From an uncultured Caulobacterales bacterium (GTDB lineage Bacteria; Pseudomonadota; Alphaproteobacteria; Caulobacterales; Maricaulaceae): 12,534 bases of DNA. Below are positions 6,134 through 12,534 of the stretch, piece by piece. A program made the translations under genes and the position numbers. The first letter of the stretch is position 1. Each line of letters starts with the position of its first letter. The stretch is taken from the NCBI GenBank assembly GCA_937981945.1, contig CALJNJ010000193.1, forward strand, positions 1-12,534. The letters are read 5' to 3'. Below the pieces are notes generated by a model, which saw only the letters and a program-made list of their open reading frames with translations, did not search any database and was not told where the DNA came from.

Positions 6134-6240
6134 AGAAAAACTGTCCGGCCCGTGAAATATACATTCATATTCGGTTCATCTTTGCATCTATCGGGCCAAT
6201 CGGGCTTCTCTTTGGCGCGGACGTCCCTATATTGGACCTC

Positions 6241-7014
6241 ATGCCTATCGCGAAGCTCAATCGATCCGTTATCCGAATATCCGGAGAAGACGCCAAAAAC
6301 TGGCTGGACGGCCTGATCTCAAATGCCGTTACAGAGGATATAAGCTTTGCTGCGCTATTGACCCCGCAGGGCAAAATTATTGCAGACTTTTTTGTGGTCC
6401 CCGACGCCGGCGCGCTTTTGATCGATGTGGCGGAGAAATATGAAGCCGTCCTCGTTAAACGGCTCTCAATGTATAAATTAAGGGCGCCGATTGAGATAAA
6501 TGTTGAAAATGCCTCTGTTTATGCCGCCTGGAACGGGTCCGGCGATGAGGGCCTGCCCGATCCCCGTCATCCGGCTTTGGGTCGGCGTATTTACGGGGCA
6601 GATCTGCAGGCCGAACATGATCAAAACGATTATGATTTACACCGTCTCGGCTTGGGTGTTCCGGACAGTCAATATGACTTTGAAACATCGGATATTTTCC
6701 CGGCCAATGCCAATATGGATTTAATCAATGGCGTTGATTTCAAAAAGGGTTGTTTTGTGGGCCAGGAAGTCGTGAGTCGAATGCACCGGAAAACAGATGT
6801 CAAAAAACGCATGCGCGGATTTACAGGCGGCAGCAAAGACGAAACCAAAATTCTGCAAAATGATCGCGTCGTCGGCGAAGTCATGTATCGGCGCGATCAA
6901 ATTGGCATGGCCATGATACGGCAGGACCGCTTGGCAGATGACAATTCTCCGATTACCATTGGGGATGAAGAGACAGAATTAATGGACCTGCCTAATGGAA
7001 ATTCGCCGAAATGA
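6241..7014 (+). CDS. ygfZ: YgfZ/GcvT-like folate-binding protein (Fe-S cluster repair)
   Basis: The 257-residue protein has the YgfZ signature KGCFVGQE (169-176) with the conserved Cys171, followed by a basic VSRMHRKTDVKKRMRG segment. The N-terminus (RSVIRISGEDAKNWLDGLISNAV, 8-30) matches the aminomethyltransferase-like fold. YgfZ binds tetrahydrofolate and supports assembly or repair of certain Fe-S enzymes in the cytoplasm. I chose ATG at 6241 because homologues begin just before this motif and GGA lies 6-8 nt upstream; an in-frame TTG at 6232 would add three residues. It opens an operon and overlaps the acetyltransferase gene by 20 bp, so the two are translationally coupled. The protein is short for the family (E. 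coli YgfZ has 326), but short forms are usual in alphaproteobacteria. Confidence 0.9.
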   Translation: MPIAKLNRSVIRISGEDAKNWLDGLISNAVTEDISFAALLTPQGKIIADFFVVPDAGALLIDVAEKYEAVLVKRLSMYKLRAPIEINVENASVYAAWNGSGDEGLPDPRHPALGRRIYGADLQAEHDQNDYDLHRLGLGVPDSQYDFETSDIFPANANMDLINGVDFKKGCFVGQEVVSRMHRKTDVKKRMRGFTGGSKDETKILQNDRVVGEVMYRRDQIGMAMIRQDRLADDNSPITIGDEETELMDLPNGNSPK

Positions 7015-7453
7015 TCCCAGAGATTTTCGCGCTTTTGCCGAACTGAACATTGAATGGATCAAAGACCTCCATCATGTGGAGGCTTCCGATCAATATATGT
7101 ATGATCATCCCGAAAGCTACGCCCAAAACGGCGATTCAATTTTTGCCGCGCTCATTGACGATGAAGTCGCCGGCGTGGTGGCCTTAAAGCAGGATGAAGA
7201 CGGCGAATGGGAGCTGACCAAAATGGCCGTGGATTCCAAGTTTCGCCGACGGGGCATTGGTGAGATTTTGATGAATACCGTCGAGAGCTATGCCAAAACA
7301 GAGCTGGGCCTCAATCGAATTTACCTGATTAGCAATACCATAAACGCGGCGGCGATCAGACTTTACAAACGCTGTGATTGGATTGTCATCCATGAAGGTC
7401 CGCATCCGCGCTATGCCCGCGCTGATATCGCCATGGAAAAACATCTGGATTAA
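6995..7453 (+). CDS. GNAT family N-acetyltransferase
   Basis: The 152-residue protein is a single GNAT domain. Motif A is KMAVDSKFRRRGIGEILM (76-93), with the acetyl-CoA pyrophosphate loop RRRGIG at 84-89. Motif B follows in LISNTINAAAIRLYKRCDW (111-129). The substrate cannot be read from the sequence; acetylation of a small amine, amino acid or protein N-terminus is possible. The ATG at 6995 lies inside the end of ygfZ in another frame, giving a 20-bp overlap, and tag starts 2-20 bp after its stop. It is therefore the middle gene of a three-gene operon. No truncation or missing motif is seen. Confidence 0.9.
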   Translation: MEIRRNDPRDFRAFAELNIEWIKDLHHVEASDQYMYDHPESYAQNGDSIFAALIDDEVAGVVALKQDEDGEWELTKMAVDSKFRRRGIGEILMNTVESYAKTELGLNRIYLISNTINAAAIRLYKRCDWIVIHEGPHPRYARADIAMEKHLD

Positions 7454-7472
7454 GATGACGGAGACGGAAAAC

Positions 7473-8054
7473 ATGCATGATCCCACGTTGAAACGCTGCG
7501 CCTGGGTGCCGCCGGCAGATGAGCTCTATTGCCATTACCATGATACGGAATGGGGCCGCCCTATTCGCAATGACAAAGCCTTGTTTTCAAAACTGATCCA
7601 GGACGGCATGCAGGCGGGATTGGCATGGATTACGATTCTGCGAAAGCGCGACAATATTCTGAAGGCCTTTGACGGACTCGATCCGGATATCATCGCCGGA
7701 TATACGGATAAAGACCGGGAGCGATTACTGTCCGATGCCGGCATAATCAGATCCAAACTCAAGATAAATGCCGCCATTCACAACGCGCAGATATTCATCA
7801 AAATGCGCGATGAAGAGAATTTGGATTTCAGCGAATATTTATGGAGCTATGTAGGTGGTGATCCCATCATCAACACATGGGAAAGCCGGGATCAGGTTCC
7901 GGTGGACTCGCCGGAGTCCATTGCTTTGTCCAAAGATCTGAAAAAGCGCGGATTTAAATTTGTCGGGCCGGTGATTGTGTATGCGTTTATGCAGGCCGTC
8001 GGCATGATCAATGACCACGAAGTGTCATGTCACGCCTATGGGCCCCACATTTAG
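7473..8054 (+). CDS. tag: DNA-3-methyladenine glycosylase I
   Basis: The 193-residue protein (E. coli Tag has 187) excises 3-methyladenine from alkylated DNA, the first step of base excision repair. The zinc snap ligands are present: Cys9 in KRCAWV, His23 in YHDTEWG, and His182 and Cys186 in NDHEVSC. The base-pocket region LIQDGMQAGLAWITIL (41-56) has Asp44 where E. coli has Glu38, a substitution I recall in other Tag homologues. KALKKRGFKFVG-like sequence (here KDLKKRGFKFVG, 154-165) is also typical. I chose ATG at 7473 because GGAG lies 9 nt upstream; ATG at 7455 would add six residues. It ends the ygfZ operon, and its stop overlaps by 4 bp the stop of a small gene on the other strand. Confidence 0.95.
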   Translation: MHDPTLKRCAWVPPADELYCHYHDTEWGRPIRNDKALFSKLIQDGMQAGLAWITILRKRDNILKAFDGLDPDIIAGYTDKDRERLLSDAGIIRSKLKINAAIHNAQIFIKMRDEENLDFSEYLWSYVGGDPIINTWESRDQVPVDSPESIALSKDLKKRGFKFVGPVIVYAFMQAVGMINDHEVSCHAYGPHI

Positions 8055-8197
8055 CTCATTGTCAGTCCGATACCTGTGAGCAGTAATCCGCTCATTCCCA
8101 GTATGGCGACATAGAGCCAGGTTCTGTGTTTGGCGCTGCGAACATCAGATTCCGCAAAGCCGATATTGACCATTAATCGGTCTATTTTATGTGTCAT
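8051..8197 (-). CDS. Small single-span membrane protein A (48 residues)
   Basis: An ATG-started frame encodes 48 residues. A short soluble head beginning MTHKIDRLMVNIGFAESDV is followed by a basic segment (SAKHRT) and one hydrophobic span (about 27-46). It is the same length as the gene at 8316-8462 and shares the pattern MTxxIDxLMxxxGF, then V at 19, K at 23, R at 25 and LY at 28-29. An AGAGAGAGAC ribosome site lies just before the ATG. The orientation rule predicts the head in the cytoplasm. I know no such family. The stop overlaps the tag stop by 4 bp. The paralogue makes a chance frame unlikely. Confidence 0.7.
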   Translation of the reverse strand: MTHKIDRLMVNIGFAESDVRSAKHRTWLYVAILGMSGLLLTGIGLTMS

Positions 8198-8268
8198 GCT
8201 GTCTCTCTCTTATTTTTATTCTTACGACTAATATGGGAAGAGAGATCAGTATTTTAAAGATTTTCTCG

Positions 8269-8290
8269 GTCGATTTTCGGAAAAATCGAC
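8269..8290. repeat. 9-bp inverted repeat between the twin small genes
   Basis: GTCGATTTT and AAAATCGAC form perfect 9-bp arms around a CGGA loop. No T run follows on either strand, so it is not a standard terminator. It lies upstream of small gene A and downstream of gene B, and may be an operator or an RNA-stabilising hairpin. Confidence 0.5.
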
Positions 8291-8315
8291 ATGGATGAGA
8301 TCATTTATCGTTTAA

Positions 8316-8462
8316 TTACAATACGATAAGGGACAGGAACAAACCGCTCAAAAACAATAAGGAAATATTGCCGGCATAAAGAGCCGGCCTGAATTTGACC
8401 TTGTTGACCTGCGCCGCATCAAATCCGGCTTTGATCATAAGTTTGTCGATTGATTCCGTCAT
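8316..8462 (-). CDS. Small single-span membrane protein B (48 residues)
   Basis: This 48-residue frame starts with ATG at 8462, with GGAG 7 nt upstream. The head MTESIDKLMIKAGFDAAQV is followed by a basic stretch (NKVKFR) and one hydrophobic span (about 28-48). Alignment with protein A gives no gaps: identical residues include M1, T2, I5, D6, L8, M9, G13, F14, V19, K23, R25, L28 and Y29, while the membrane span itself differs. The two genes therefore look like an old tandem duplication in which the soluble head is conserved, suggesting that the head binds a common partner. The gene follows the hydrolase gene by 71 bp. Function is unknown. Confidence 0.75.
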   Translation of the reverse strand: MTESIDKLMIKAGFDAAQVNKVKFRPALYAGNISLLFLSGLFLSLIVL

Positions 8463-8533
8463 TTTGCGCTCCGTAGATTATGGTTAACGCAAATTAAGGA
8501 GTTTATCTGTGACCACCGTCACTAGGGCTTCCG

Positions 8534-9454
8534 TCAGAACCCCTCTTTTTTCAAAAAACCGTCAAAGGCCTCGAAGAATTGATCCCGGCATTCATCCCGT
8601 TCCATGAAAATCTCATGCAGCGCCCCCGGAATAACTTTAAACTGAATGCCGGCATCCTTGGCAAAATCTTCATTTGACGCCGGCTCTACAATCGGATCCG
8701 CGCCGGCGGCCACGATAAGTCCGGGTATTTTAAGCTGTTTGGCATTGCGGTTCACATAGGACATAGCGCTGAGCGCCTGACTGACCCAGGCAAAGGTCGG
8801 GCCCGCAACCCGGAGTTCAGGTGTTGTTTTAAAATATGCCGCCCAGCGCTCATAGCGCGTCCGGTCTGACATCAGCTTATTGTCTTTGAACGGGACCGGC
8901 AGTCCCCCGGTCTTTTTCTGAAACGGCAGGTTTTTCTTGGAAAATCCCAACACGTCAAAAATCCGAATGAACCATTCGGTCATTCGGGTTTCCACGTCAA
9001 ACACGCCGAGCATGGGCGCGGCGCAGACAACGGCGGCCGGGTTCAGCGCGCCGCTGATAACGGATAGGAGCGCCACACAGCCGCCCATAGAATGTCCCAT
9101 AACAATATGTGGCTTGGGCAAGTCTTCTTTGAAACTGTCCGCGGCGAATGCCAGATCATCGGCATAATCCTGAAAATTGCCCACATAGCTTTTTAAACGA
9201 TCTTCCAAGAGGCGGTCAGATAAACCCTGCCCGCGCGGATCAATCACCAGGACGTTAAATCCCCGGTTCATAAAGTCTTCGACGACTTCGTAGTATTTTT
9301 CGATAAATTCCGTACGGCCCGGGCAAAATAGAATTGATCCTCTCGGATCGTCATTGCCGGTTTTTGCGAGCATGACCCGCAAGCGGACACCGTCACGGTG
9401 AATGTAAAAGAATTGTGCTTTTTGGGCGATGACCTCCGGCAGTGGCTGTCCCAT
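8534..9454 (-). CDS. Alpha/beta hydrolase, lysophospholipase/monoacylglycerol lipase type
   Basis: The protein has the serine aminopeptidase S33 (Hydrolase_4) architecture typical of PldB-like lysophospholipases. Counting from ATG at 9454 (306 residues), the nucleophile is Ser122 in GHSMGG, the acid is Asp253 in AGADPIV, and the base is His280 in GALHEIFMERDE. FCPGRTEFIEKY forms the oxyanion region and DPRGQGLSD follows the third strand. No signal peptide is seen, so it probably acts in the cytoplasm on membrane-derived lipids. The frame stays open to TTG codons at 9499 and 9511, but the extra N-terminus is rich in rare codons and runs into the terminator at 9511-9537, so I prefer the ATG although its ribosome site is weak. 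The catalytic triad is certain; the true substrate is not. Confidence 0.88.
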   Translation of the reverse strand: MGQPLPEVIAQKAQFFYIHRDGVRLRVMLAKTGNDDPRGSILFCPGRTEFIEKYYEVVEDFMNRGFNVLVIDPRGQGLSDRLLEDRLKSYVGNFQDYADDLAFAADSFKEDLPKPHIVMGHSMGGCVALLSVISGALNPAAVVCAAPMLGVFDVETRMTEWFIRIFDVLGFSKKNLPFQKKTGGLPVPFKDNKLMSDRTRYERWAAYFKTTPELRVAGPTFAWVSQALSAMSYVNRNAKQLKIPGLIVAAGADPIVEPASNEDFAKDAGIQFKVIPGALHEIFMERDECRDQFFEAFDGFLKKEGF

Positions 9455-9510
9455 AGGACGCACAATCTCTGCCTGTTCGTATTCCCGACGCCTGCCCAAT
9501 ATGTTCCCCA

Positions 9511-9537
9511 AAAATTAAGGGGCCAAACGGCCCCTTA
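9511..9537 (-). terminator. Rho-independent terminator after the SCP2 gene
   Basis: Arms TAAGGGGCC and GGCCCCTTA (9516-9537) form a perfect 9-bp stem with a 4-nt loop, followed on the minus strand by ATTTTT. It is placed 20 bp after the SCP2 stop codon and just before the hydrolase gene, so the two are not simply one transcript. Confidence 0.8.
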
Positions 9538-9556
9538 TCAACCCAATATGTGTTGA

Positions 9557-9850
9557 TTACATGGAGCTGAAGAGACTTTGCAGTCCCATGGCAACTGACA
9601 TGTCACCGGCAACTTTGAGCTTGCCGGACATAAAGGCCATCATGGGATCAAGATCACCACCGGCCAGTGCAATAAAGTCGTCTTTCGAGACGGAAATTGT
9701 GCAATCTGCATCATCATCAGACTCTTTCGCCTCAGACCCTGACAGGAAAATTTTTCCGTCATCACCGAAGTCAAATTTTACAGATTTATCTGTGCCGCCT
9801 GAAGCTGCGAGAGCTTCGTTCATTTTTGCAACAATATCAGCGTTATCCAT
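9557..9850 (-). CDS. SCP2 sterol-binding domain protein
   Basis: This 97-residue single-domain protein has the SCP2 fold, a hydrophobic tunnel that binds lipids or fatty acyl groups. The characteristic segments are all present: VKFDFGDDGKIFLSG, then DADCTISVSKDDFIALAGG, then LDPMMAFMSGKLKVAGDMSV and a C-terminal LQSLF. There is no signal peptide, so it is cytoplasmic. The start is ATG at 9850, with AAGGA about 7 nt upstream; a TTG at 9865 in frame lies before this ribosome site and is unlikely. It has its own terminator, and the hydrolase gene downstream suggests, but does not prove, a shared lipid-related role. Confidence 0.92.
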   Translation of the reverse strand: MDNADIVAKMNEALAASGGTDKSVKFDFGDDGKIFLSGSEAKESDDDADCTISVSKDDFIALAGGDLDPMMAFMSGKLKVAGDMSVAMGLQSLFSSM

Positions 9851-9909
9851 GTTGGATCCTTTCAATTAGCTTTGCGCGTCTTATGTCTAATTTTCTCACG
9901 AAAATCCAG

Positions 9910-9938
9910 AAAAAATACAGCCGCCTATTGAGCCGGCT
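9910..9938 (-). terminator. Weak terminator at the methyltransferase stop
   Basis: On the minus strand AGCCG and CGGCT pair around a 10-nt loop that contains the methyltransferase TAG, and six T residues follow shortly after (9915-9910). The stem is only 5 bp, so termination may be partial and some transcripts may reach the SCP2 gene. Confidence 0.4.
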
Positions 9939-10800
9939 TTCGAAACTTCAATGTTGCCCGATCGCTTTCGCCAATGGCCAGATATTTAGCTGCATCAAAA
10001 TCAGCCGCATTTTCATCATCCGGTTTCGGAGTCCGCGAGCGCGGCGGCAATGTCCAAACGCCGTAAGGGTGATCGGCCGTATCTTTGGGATTGGCGTTGA
10101 TCTCGCTGGACGCAACAAATTCAAACCCGGCCGCCTTGGCCATGGATTTCATAAGACTTTCCTGAACATAGCCCGTGGCGCCGCGCGGATCCTGCTCCAT
10201 AGTCTCCGGCAATCTGTGCTCTACAATACCCAATATGCCGCCCGGCTTCAGCGCGGCGTAAAACTCAGCAAAAGCCTGGTCGGAATATCCGCCGCCCATC
10301 CAATTGTGGACATTACGACGTGAAATAACGATATCGGCGCTTTCTGCCGGCATCATCGCGCCGTGATCTTTTCCGAATGCGCCGAAAGCAATGGGACCAT
10401 ATTCATCGGCATTTCCGAACTTCTTTGTAAAAGCGGCATTTCGCTTGGTTTGGTATTCACCGGCGCCGTCAGGATAGATCACCGCTGTGTAAGTTCCGCC
10501 ATTAGCGTTTAAATATGGCGCCAAAACAGATGTGTAATAGCCGGGCCAAACTTCTGCCACATGCTTACCGGGAGCCACACCGAAAAACTCGAGAGTTTCC
10601 GCCGGGTTTCGGAATTTATCCGCCGCCTGACTGTCGCCCCGGCGCTCATGAGCAACCGCATCTGCCAAGGTAAATGTTTTGACCGCTTCGCCGGCCATCT
10701 CAGCCGAGCCTTTGTCAGCCGAAGGCGCCGAAGACTGCTTACAGCCTGTGATTCCGATGGCTGTCCCCAGGACTACGGATAATAGGATTGATTTTTTCAC
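9925..10800 (-). CDS. Lipoprotein of the class I methyltransferase family (COG4798-like)
   Basis: The 291-residue protein starts with a lipoprotein signal peptide: basic KK, a hydrophobic core and lipobox ITGC, with Cys20 as the lipidated residue. Lys21 follows it, so outer-membrane sorting is expected. A low-complexity linker (21-42) leads to a Rossmann-like methyltransferase domain with the motif I region HVAEVWPGYYTSVLAPYL (80-97), RNVHNW (162-167), LKPGG (184-188) and EHRLPE (194-199), all typical of COG4798 predicted methyltransferases. Motif I appears shorter than the PGGGWYT form I recall in this family, with fewer glycines. The start is GTG at 10800, with GGGAG 7 nt upstream. Because SAM is not expected in the periplasm, the true activity there is uncertain; it may use another ligand. 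Confidence 0.85.
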   Translation of the reverse strand: MKKSILLSVVLGTAIGITGCKQSSAPSADKGSAEMAGEAVKTFTLADAVAHERRGDSQAADKFRNPAETLEFFGVAPGKHVAEVWPGYYTSVLAPYLNANGGTYTAVIYPDGAGEYQTKRNAAFTKKFGNADEYGPIAFGAFGKDHGAMMPAESADIVISRRNVHNWMGGGYSDQAFAEFYAALKPGGILGIVEHRLPETMEQDPRGATGYVQESLMKSMAKAAGFEFVASSEINANPKDTADHPYGVWTLPPRSRTPKPDDENAADFDAAKYLAIGESDRATLKFRKPAQ

Positions 10801-10934
10801 GTCGTGTCTCCCTTTGTGAAACTTGAGAGCTTGGATAAATGCAGGCAGGAAAAAAGCAAGTCACTAAATTGGGAGGTGAGAACATAACGAAAACATTTAT
10901 TGCGGAATCACACAAACTGTGAGAAGAATCAGCC

Positions 10935-12059
10935 ATGGATCCGTTATTTACATATGGCGAAATTTCGCTGACCTTAATCGAGCTGGTCGCGCTCATCACT
11001 CTGGTGCTGTTCACCGTCTTAGTGACTTTAATGCTGGGACAACGCTCGTCCAAGGTTCTCAAGGGTCATTTATCGGATATGAATTTGCGCCAAACAGAGC
11101 TTCAAGGCCGCATGGCGCAATTTGCCGATGATGCCGCTCAGCGCGAAAACAAATTGAGAGAGGCCCTCGACCTGCGCCTGGATAATGTCTCGGAAAAAGT
11201 CGGCAAATCCCTAACGGATACGGCAGACCGAAATGCAAAAAACCTCAAGGAACTTCATGAGCGCCTGGCCCTCATTGATCGGGCTCAGAAAAACATCGAA
11301 ACCCTGTCGGGCGAAGTCAACGGCCTGCAAAGCCTTCTGGCCAATAAGCAAGCCCGCGGCGCGTTTGGTGAAAAGCAAATGCAGGATTTAATCAAAGACT
11401 TTATGCCGCCCAATGCTTTTACGTTTCAGGCGACGTTATCCAATCGCAAACGGGTTGATGCGCTTATTCATATGCCCGGAGATCAAGGCGATGTGGCCAT
11501 CGATTCAAAATTTCCATTGGAGAGCTGGAGACGTTTAACTGAGGCTGAAAACACGCCGGAAGAAACTTTCGCCCGCCGGGAATTTGCCCGCGATGTAACC
11601 ACCCATATCAAAGCTATTTCCGAAAAATATTTGATCTTTGGCGAGACACATGACGTGGCCATGATGTTTCTGCCGTCCGAAGCGATCTACGCTGAGCTTC
11701 ACACAAATTTCGGCCATGTGATCGAAGACGGGTTTAAAAAGAAAGTCATGATCGTATCGCCTACGACCTTTATGGCAACGCTGCACACCATGCGCGCTGT
11801 GATGAAAGATGCGGCCATGCGGGAACAGGCCCATATCATCCAAAAAGAAGTTGGATTAATGGCCAAAGACGTCTCTTTGCTGGACCAACGTGTTTCAAAA
11901 CTGCAGCAACACTTTGACCAATCGGCAGAAGATATGCGACAAATCAGGATATCGACCGGGAAAATTACCAAACGTGCGGACAAAATTGACACTATCGAGG
12001 ACAATATTGAAGGGACGCCCCCGACCAATATTGCCAGCTTCAGGAAAGCCGGGTCATGA
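10935..12059 (+). CDS. rmuC: DNA recombination protein RmuC
   Basis: The 374-residue protein has an N-terminal membrane span (about 11-34), a coiled-coil region (about 40-138) and the RmuC domain. Family motifs are ARGAFGEKQMQDLI (140-153), DVAIDSKFPLESWRRL (186-201), MMFLPSEAIYAEL (243-255) and IVSPTTFMATL (273-283). The Asp/Lys pattern in DVAIDSKFP fits the restriction-endonuclease-like core proposed for this family. RmuC limits recombination at short inverted repeats in E. coli. The ATG at 10935 has a weak purine-rich site (AGAAG). It overlaps the next gene by ATGA and is divergent from the lipoprotein methyltransferase, with a 134-bp spacer. Confidence 0.95.
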   Translation: MDPLFTYGEISLTLIELVALITLVLFTVLVTLMLGQRSSKVLKGHLSDMNLRQTELQGRMAQFADDAAQRENKLREALDLRLDNVSEKVGKSLTDTADRNAKNLKELHERLALIDRAQKNIETLSGEVNGLQSLLANKQARGAFGEKQMQDLIKDFMPPNAFTFQATLSNRKRVDALIHMPGDQGDVAIDSKFPLESWRRLTEAENTPEETFARREFARDVTTHIKAISEKYLIFGETHDVAMMFLPSEAIYAELHTNFGHVIEDGFKKKVMIVSPTTFMATLHTMRAVMKDAAMREQAHIIQKEVGLMAKDVSLLDQRVSKLQQHFDQSAEDMRQIRISTGKITKRADKIDTIEDNIEGTPPTNIASFRKAGS

Positions 12060-12394
12060 TCTGGTATGACGGCCGATTATTTCGTGTCGTCAACACAAAG
12101 GGCCGGAGCCAAACCGGCGAAGACACAATTTTTCAATATTTTCAAAAGGCCGATTTGCTCAAAGGCAAATATTCCGGAGGCGAAATTGAATACGGGCATT
12201 TGCTCGGGCTCGTGGATGAGCACGGCAATATCAATATGCGCTATCACCATGTGACCCATGAAGGCTTGATTATGACCGGCAAATGCCGCTCTCGGCCCGA
12301 AATTATGGAAAACGGCAAAATCCGGCTACATGAACGCTGGAAATGGACCTGCGGCGATCACTCCAAAGGCACGTCGATTTTAGAAGAAATTTAA
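12056..12394 (+). CDS. Small conserved protein, often labelled N-acetylglutamate synthase
   Basis: The 112-residue protein belongs to a small beta-rich family often annotated as N-acetylglutamate synthase, but it has no GNAT or kinase motifs, so I do not accept that function. Conserved parts are [17 protein letters not shown] (38-54), GNINMRYHH (57-65) and [21 protein letters not shown] (91-111). The repeating strand pattern suggests a compact beta structure. Its ATG overlaps the rmuC stop (ATGA, 12056-12059), so translation is coupled to rmuC. Its stop overlaps the convergent recR stop by 2 bp. No signal peptide is present. The real biochemical role is unknown to me. Confidence 0.85.
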   Translation: MIWYDGRLFRVVNTKGRSQTGEDTIFQYFQKADLLKGKYSGGEIEYGHLLGLVDEHGNINMRYHHVTHEGLIMTGKCRSRPEIMENGKIRLHERWKWTCGDHSKGTSILEEI

Positions 12395-12534
12395 AACGGC
12401 CGCCGGCTGCTGAGCGCCGCATTAATGGTGCCGTCATCCAAATAATCAAGCTCTCCGCCAACGGGCACGCCGTGGGCTAATCTGGAAATTGTGACCCCGT
12501 CACCTTCAATATGATCCGTGATGTAGTGGGCTGT
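12391..12534 (-). CDS. recR: Recombination protein RecR, C-terminal fragment
   Basis: Forty-seven C-terminal residues are present; the N-terminal part lies beyond the window edge. The motif [20 protein letters not shown] is the hallmark of RecR just after its Toprim domain, and the protein ends with SSRRPF. RecR works with RecF and RecO in loading RecA on gapped DNA and forms a ring-shaped clamp. The truncation is only the window boundary, not a broken gene. The gene converges on the rmuC operon with overlapping stop codons. Confidence 0.93.
   Translation of the reverse strand, partial: TAHYITDHIEGDGVTISRLAHGVPVGGELDYLDDGTINAALSSRRPF

Noticed and set aside
8508..8521. GTGAC/GTCAC inverted repeat after the hydrolase gene
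   Set aside because: A 5-bp stem without a T run is too weak to call a terminator or operator.
9561..10323. Plus-strand open frames across the SCP2 and methyltransferase genes
   Set aside because: They are antisense to two genes with clear family motifs and contain no recognisable domain.

Overview
The window looks like chromosomal DNA of an alphaproteobacterium, probably of the Hyphomonadales/Maricaulales group. The evidence is the two-domain dCTP deaminase, ApaG, YgfZ, a one-domain SCP2 protein, an exported lipoprotein methyltransferase, RmuC and RecR, together with the moderate GC and the codon use. The genus assignment is inference. No tRNA, rRNA, CRISPR array, insertion sequence or phage module was seen.

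Layout. Positions 1-410 (minus) hold the N-terminal part of a three-helix membrane protein with a promoter and operator-like palindrome in front of it. A radical SAM enzyme with six C-terminal cysteines (563-1504, plus) converges on dcd (1585-2595, minus). dcd is divergent from apaG (2748-3140). Positions 3141-4456 form an accessory-looking patch: the 3' remnant of an SRPBCC/AHSA1-type gene, an unrecognised secreted protein (3319-4062), and a 394-bp gap. That gap carries the best candidate for something new: a minus-strand small RNA of about 140 nt with a near-consensus sigma-54 promoter, a 16-bp palindrome about 95 bp upstream of the predicted start, two hairpins that each show AACUCCCAC in the loop, and a strong U9 terminator.

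After this comes a large exported Arg-Asp-rich protein (4457-6133, minus), divergent from a tight plus-strand operon ygfZ - GNAT acetyltransferase - tag (6241-8054). A minus-strand series follows: lipoprotein methyltransferase (9925-10800), SCP2 protein (9557-9850), alpha/beta hydrolase (8534-9454), and two related 48-residue single-span membrane proteins (8316-8462 and 8051-8197). The window ends with rmuC, a translationally coupled 112-residue protein, and the C-terminus of recR converging from the other strand.

Functional themes are nucleotide and DNA maintenance (dcd, tag, rmuC, recR), Fe-S-related housekeeping (ygfZ, apaG by family reputation) and envelope functions. The window gives no evidence that all these genes form one pathway. 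Small open frames, the RNA and the gene remnant were found by direct reading and remain predictions.
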